Below, in pieces: positions 62,622 through 64,000 of a DNA stretch of 64,000 nucleotides (its first letter is position 1; each line of letters begins with the position of its first letter). Position numbers and translations under genes: made by a program. The notes under the pieces are model-generated. The model did no database searches. It saw nothing but the letters and a program-made list of their open reading frames with translations, and was not told where the DNA came from. The stretch comes from Nostoc punctiforme NIES-2108 (lineage in GTDB: Bacteria > Cyanobacteriota > Cyanobacteriia > Cyanobacteriales > Nostocaceae), in assembly GCA_003326195.1 (NCBI GenBank), contig LXQE01000096.1, positions 226,520-290,519 on the forward strand. Direction: 5' to 3'.

Positions 62622-63254
62622 GTGAACGACAAACAAAAGGATACAGAGCAACTAAATTTATTTATGGGAATTTTGAATTTTGAATTCGGAGTGTTCGCCC
62701 TTGCCGTCTCGAAGAGAAGCGACGTGACTTCCTTAAACATCAACCTGTATCTGTTCCTAGAAAATCTCCTCTTTTTCATTATTGCCACACTTTTTATTGT
62801 GGTTGTGAACTGGGGGTGGAAAAACACCAAGCCTTATACTCTACCTTTACCATTTCCCGGTTGGTATAAAATCTGGTTTGGCTCAGTGATACTGCTAGGA
62901 GTAGTGCCGCCATTAGTGGTCATGCTATTGTGGGGTGTATGGTGGGGCGATCGCACGGTCTTAATTGTGCTTGGTTGGTATTTTATCGTATTCGGGTTGC
63001 AAATCATCTCTGAAAGCGTGGCACTCAGGCAGTTGCAAAATGTCGTCTGGGTAATGGTTCCTTATATATATCTCCCTTACCGCTTTTGGCAGTTGTATGA
63101 GGGTTTGACACTTTTGGATTCTACAAGCGAGTTGCAGTGGGTACGATATGTATTAATTTTTGAATTGGTGATGTGGATTGTTAACTACGCTATAGATGTA
63201 TCTCAATTGCCGCGGCTGTTTCGCTGGGAAGTACAATCAAATGACGCTAGCTAG
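62622..63254 (+). CDS. Hypothetical membrane protein
   Basis: Protein of 210 aa with about five hydrophobic segments (LENLLFFIIATLFIVVVNWG; IWFGSVILLGVVPPLVVMLL; VLIVLGWYFIVFGLQII). No known family recognised. The GTG start at 62622 is weakly supported; residues about 20-45 cover DNA resembling a dispersed GCCGTCTCGAAGAGAAGCGAC repeat, so the true start may be downstream. The last four bases overlap the convergent gene at 63251. Confidence 0.7.
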   Translation: MNDKQKDTEQLNLFMGILNFEFGVFALAVSKRSDVTSLNINLYLFLENLLFFIIATLFIVVVNWGWKNTKPYTLPLPFPGWYKIWFGSVILLGVVPPLVVMLLWGVWWGDRTVLIVLGWYFIVFGLQIISESVALRQLQNVVWVMVPYIYLPYRFWQLYEGLTLLDSTSELQWVRYVLIFELVMWIVNYAIDVSQLPRLFRWEVQSNDAS

Positions 63255-63808
63255 GGATTAATCGCAGAATTAGCCATTTTTACTAAAGAAGTGCGATCGC
63301 CTGCTTTTAATCCAAAAACATATTGCACACCCTGTTGTCTCCAAGTCAAGGTAGCATCTGAGCAACCAGCACCACAAGTAAAATCTACAAAATAAGCAGT
63401 AATGCCCTTAGCTAAAGATACACGTTTCCCCGTCAGGCTCGGTGTTTTGTGGGTTATGGCTTCAGCGGAAACAACGCCTAAACGACAGGCAGAAGCACCA
63501 TTACAGTCTGGACTATAACCCAGTAAAATATCATACTTTTTTTGCGTAGCAGCTTCTATAGTTGCGTAAATTGGATTTTCCCCATCCGACTCAGGAATGA
63601 ACTTTGGTAAAAGAATCCGAATTTGAGTTTTTTGCTTTAATTTAGGCAGAATAGATTTAAAAACTGGGTGTGACTGAGTTTTACTGTGCTGTGCTATCAA
63701 TTGGGACTGGTTGTTTATATTGGCTATGGCTGACTTGTGAAAGCTGCTGACACTGATTAATAAAAATACGGCACACACAGCACTAGTATTTCTAAAGCTT
63801 AAAATCAT
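63251..63808 (-). CDS. Exported hypothetical protein
   Basis: Protein of 185 aa with a signal peptide (hydrophobic residues about 6-28) and a soluble domain containing four to five cysteines (SPDCNGASACRLGV; VDFTCGAGCSDATLTW) that probably form disulfides in the periplasm. No named domain. Pattern FxxxxP...ILLPKFIPES is seen in other cyanobacterial exported proteins of unknown function, but I cannot name the family. The upstream 190 bases to the window end show no gene. Confidence 0.7.
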   Translation of the reverse strand: MILSFRNTSAVCAVFLLISVSSFHKSAIANINNQSQLIAQHSKTQSHPVFKSILPKLKQKTQIRILLPKFIPESDGENPIYATIEAATQKKYDILLGYSPDCNGASACRLGVVSAEAITHKTPSLTGKRVSLAKGITAYFVDFTCGAGCSDATLTWRQQGVQYVFGLKAGDRTSLVKMANSAINP

Positions 63809-64000
63809 CTTTGAAAACCTATTCGATCAAAAGTACTTATTTGTAATACCCAGTTTTAGTATAAAAATACGCATTGAACAGATGAAGCGATCGCTGGGAA
63901 TAATAAATACAAAATTAATCAGCCAATACCAATATACAATTTAATAACTCTTATCCGCCCACGGTCTAAATTACAGCAATCTTAAGTACTGACAAAGCAA

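Noticed and set aside
1..64000. tRNA, rRNA, riboswitches and intact insertion sequences
   Set aside because: No spacer shows a tRNA-like GGTTCGAATCC arm, rRNA sequence, known riboswitch core or transposase gene on reading; a covariance-model scan would be needed to exclude small RNAs.

Overview
The window looks like chromosomal DNA of a filamentous, Nostocales-type cyanobacterium. The sequence is AT-leaning, GCGATCGC (HIP1) octamers are scattered through genes and spacers, and many short palindromic and tandem repeats are dispersed between and even inside genes. The gene content fits: cytochrome c6, a BchE-type chlorophyll cyclase, a urea-transporter ATPase, a CYP120-like P450, group 2 sigma factor, Uma2, DUF1822, DUF928 and CHAT proteins. 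I see no tRNA, rRNA, CRISPR array or intact insertion sequence. Species cannot be named from sequence alone.

Layout. 1-12.6 kb is ordinary chromosome: an OmpR-type response regulator (cut by the window edge) overlapping its histidine kinase, a malectin/Ig/beta-propeller protein, priA, a group 2 sigma factor, a GNAT acetyltransferase, petJ, a TPR protein and a Uma2 protein. 12.9-13.7 kb holds a small uncharacterised protein with an array of 21-bp tandem repeats upstream.

13.8-46 kb is an envelope/secretion island. On the minus strand are a divergent sigma-70-like factor, DUF1822, a CHAT-CHASE2 membrane protein and DUF928. On the plus strand are two double-glycine-leader proteins, a C39-peptidase ABC exporter and its HlyD-type adaptor, then four filamentous-haemagglutinin (TPS-domain) genes in tandem (the last frameshifted), an RTX protein, an orphan haemagglutinin tail and a CHAT-TPR protein. 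Three exported-protein genes (both GG-leader genes and the first RTX gene) share an upstream motif, GTGCATAAA-N12-TCGTA, with identical spacing. It is a good candidate target of the sigma factor encoded next door. The haemagglutinin genes carry scars of segmental duplication: the first codons of the CHAT-TPR gene recur after two of them.

46-64 kb is mixed: FkbM methyltransferase, periplasmic alpha-amylase, hisD, a TspO-like membrane protein, a pentapeptide-repeat protein, a DUF1993 protein, a second copy of the small-protein/21-bp-array module, a second RTX protein, bchE, a lone urtE, a membrane protein, a CYP120-like P450, a DedA protein and two unknowns.

The two most promising undescribed items are (1) the module of a 120-131 aa protein plus a 21-bp tandem array about 160-180 bp upstream, present twice, with a third orphan array in front of the haemagglutinin cluster; and (2) the putative sigma-factor-controlled export island with its shared promoter-like element.
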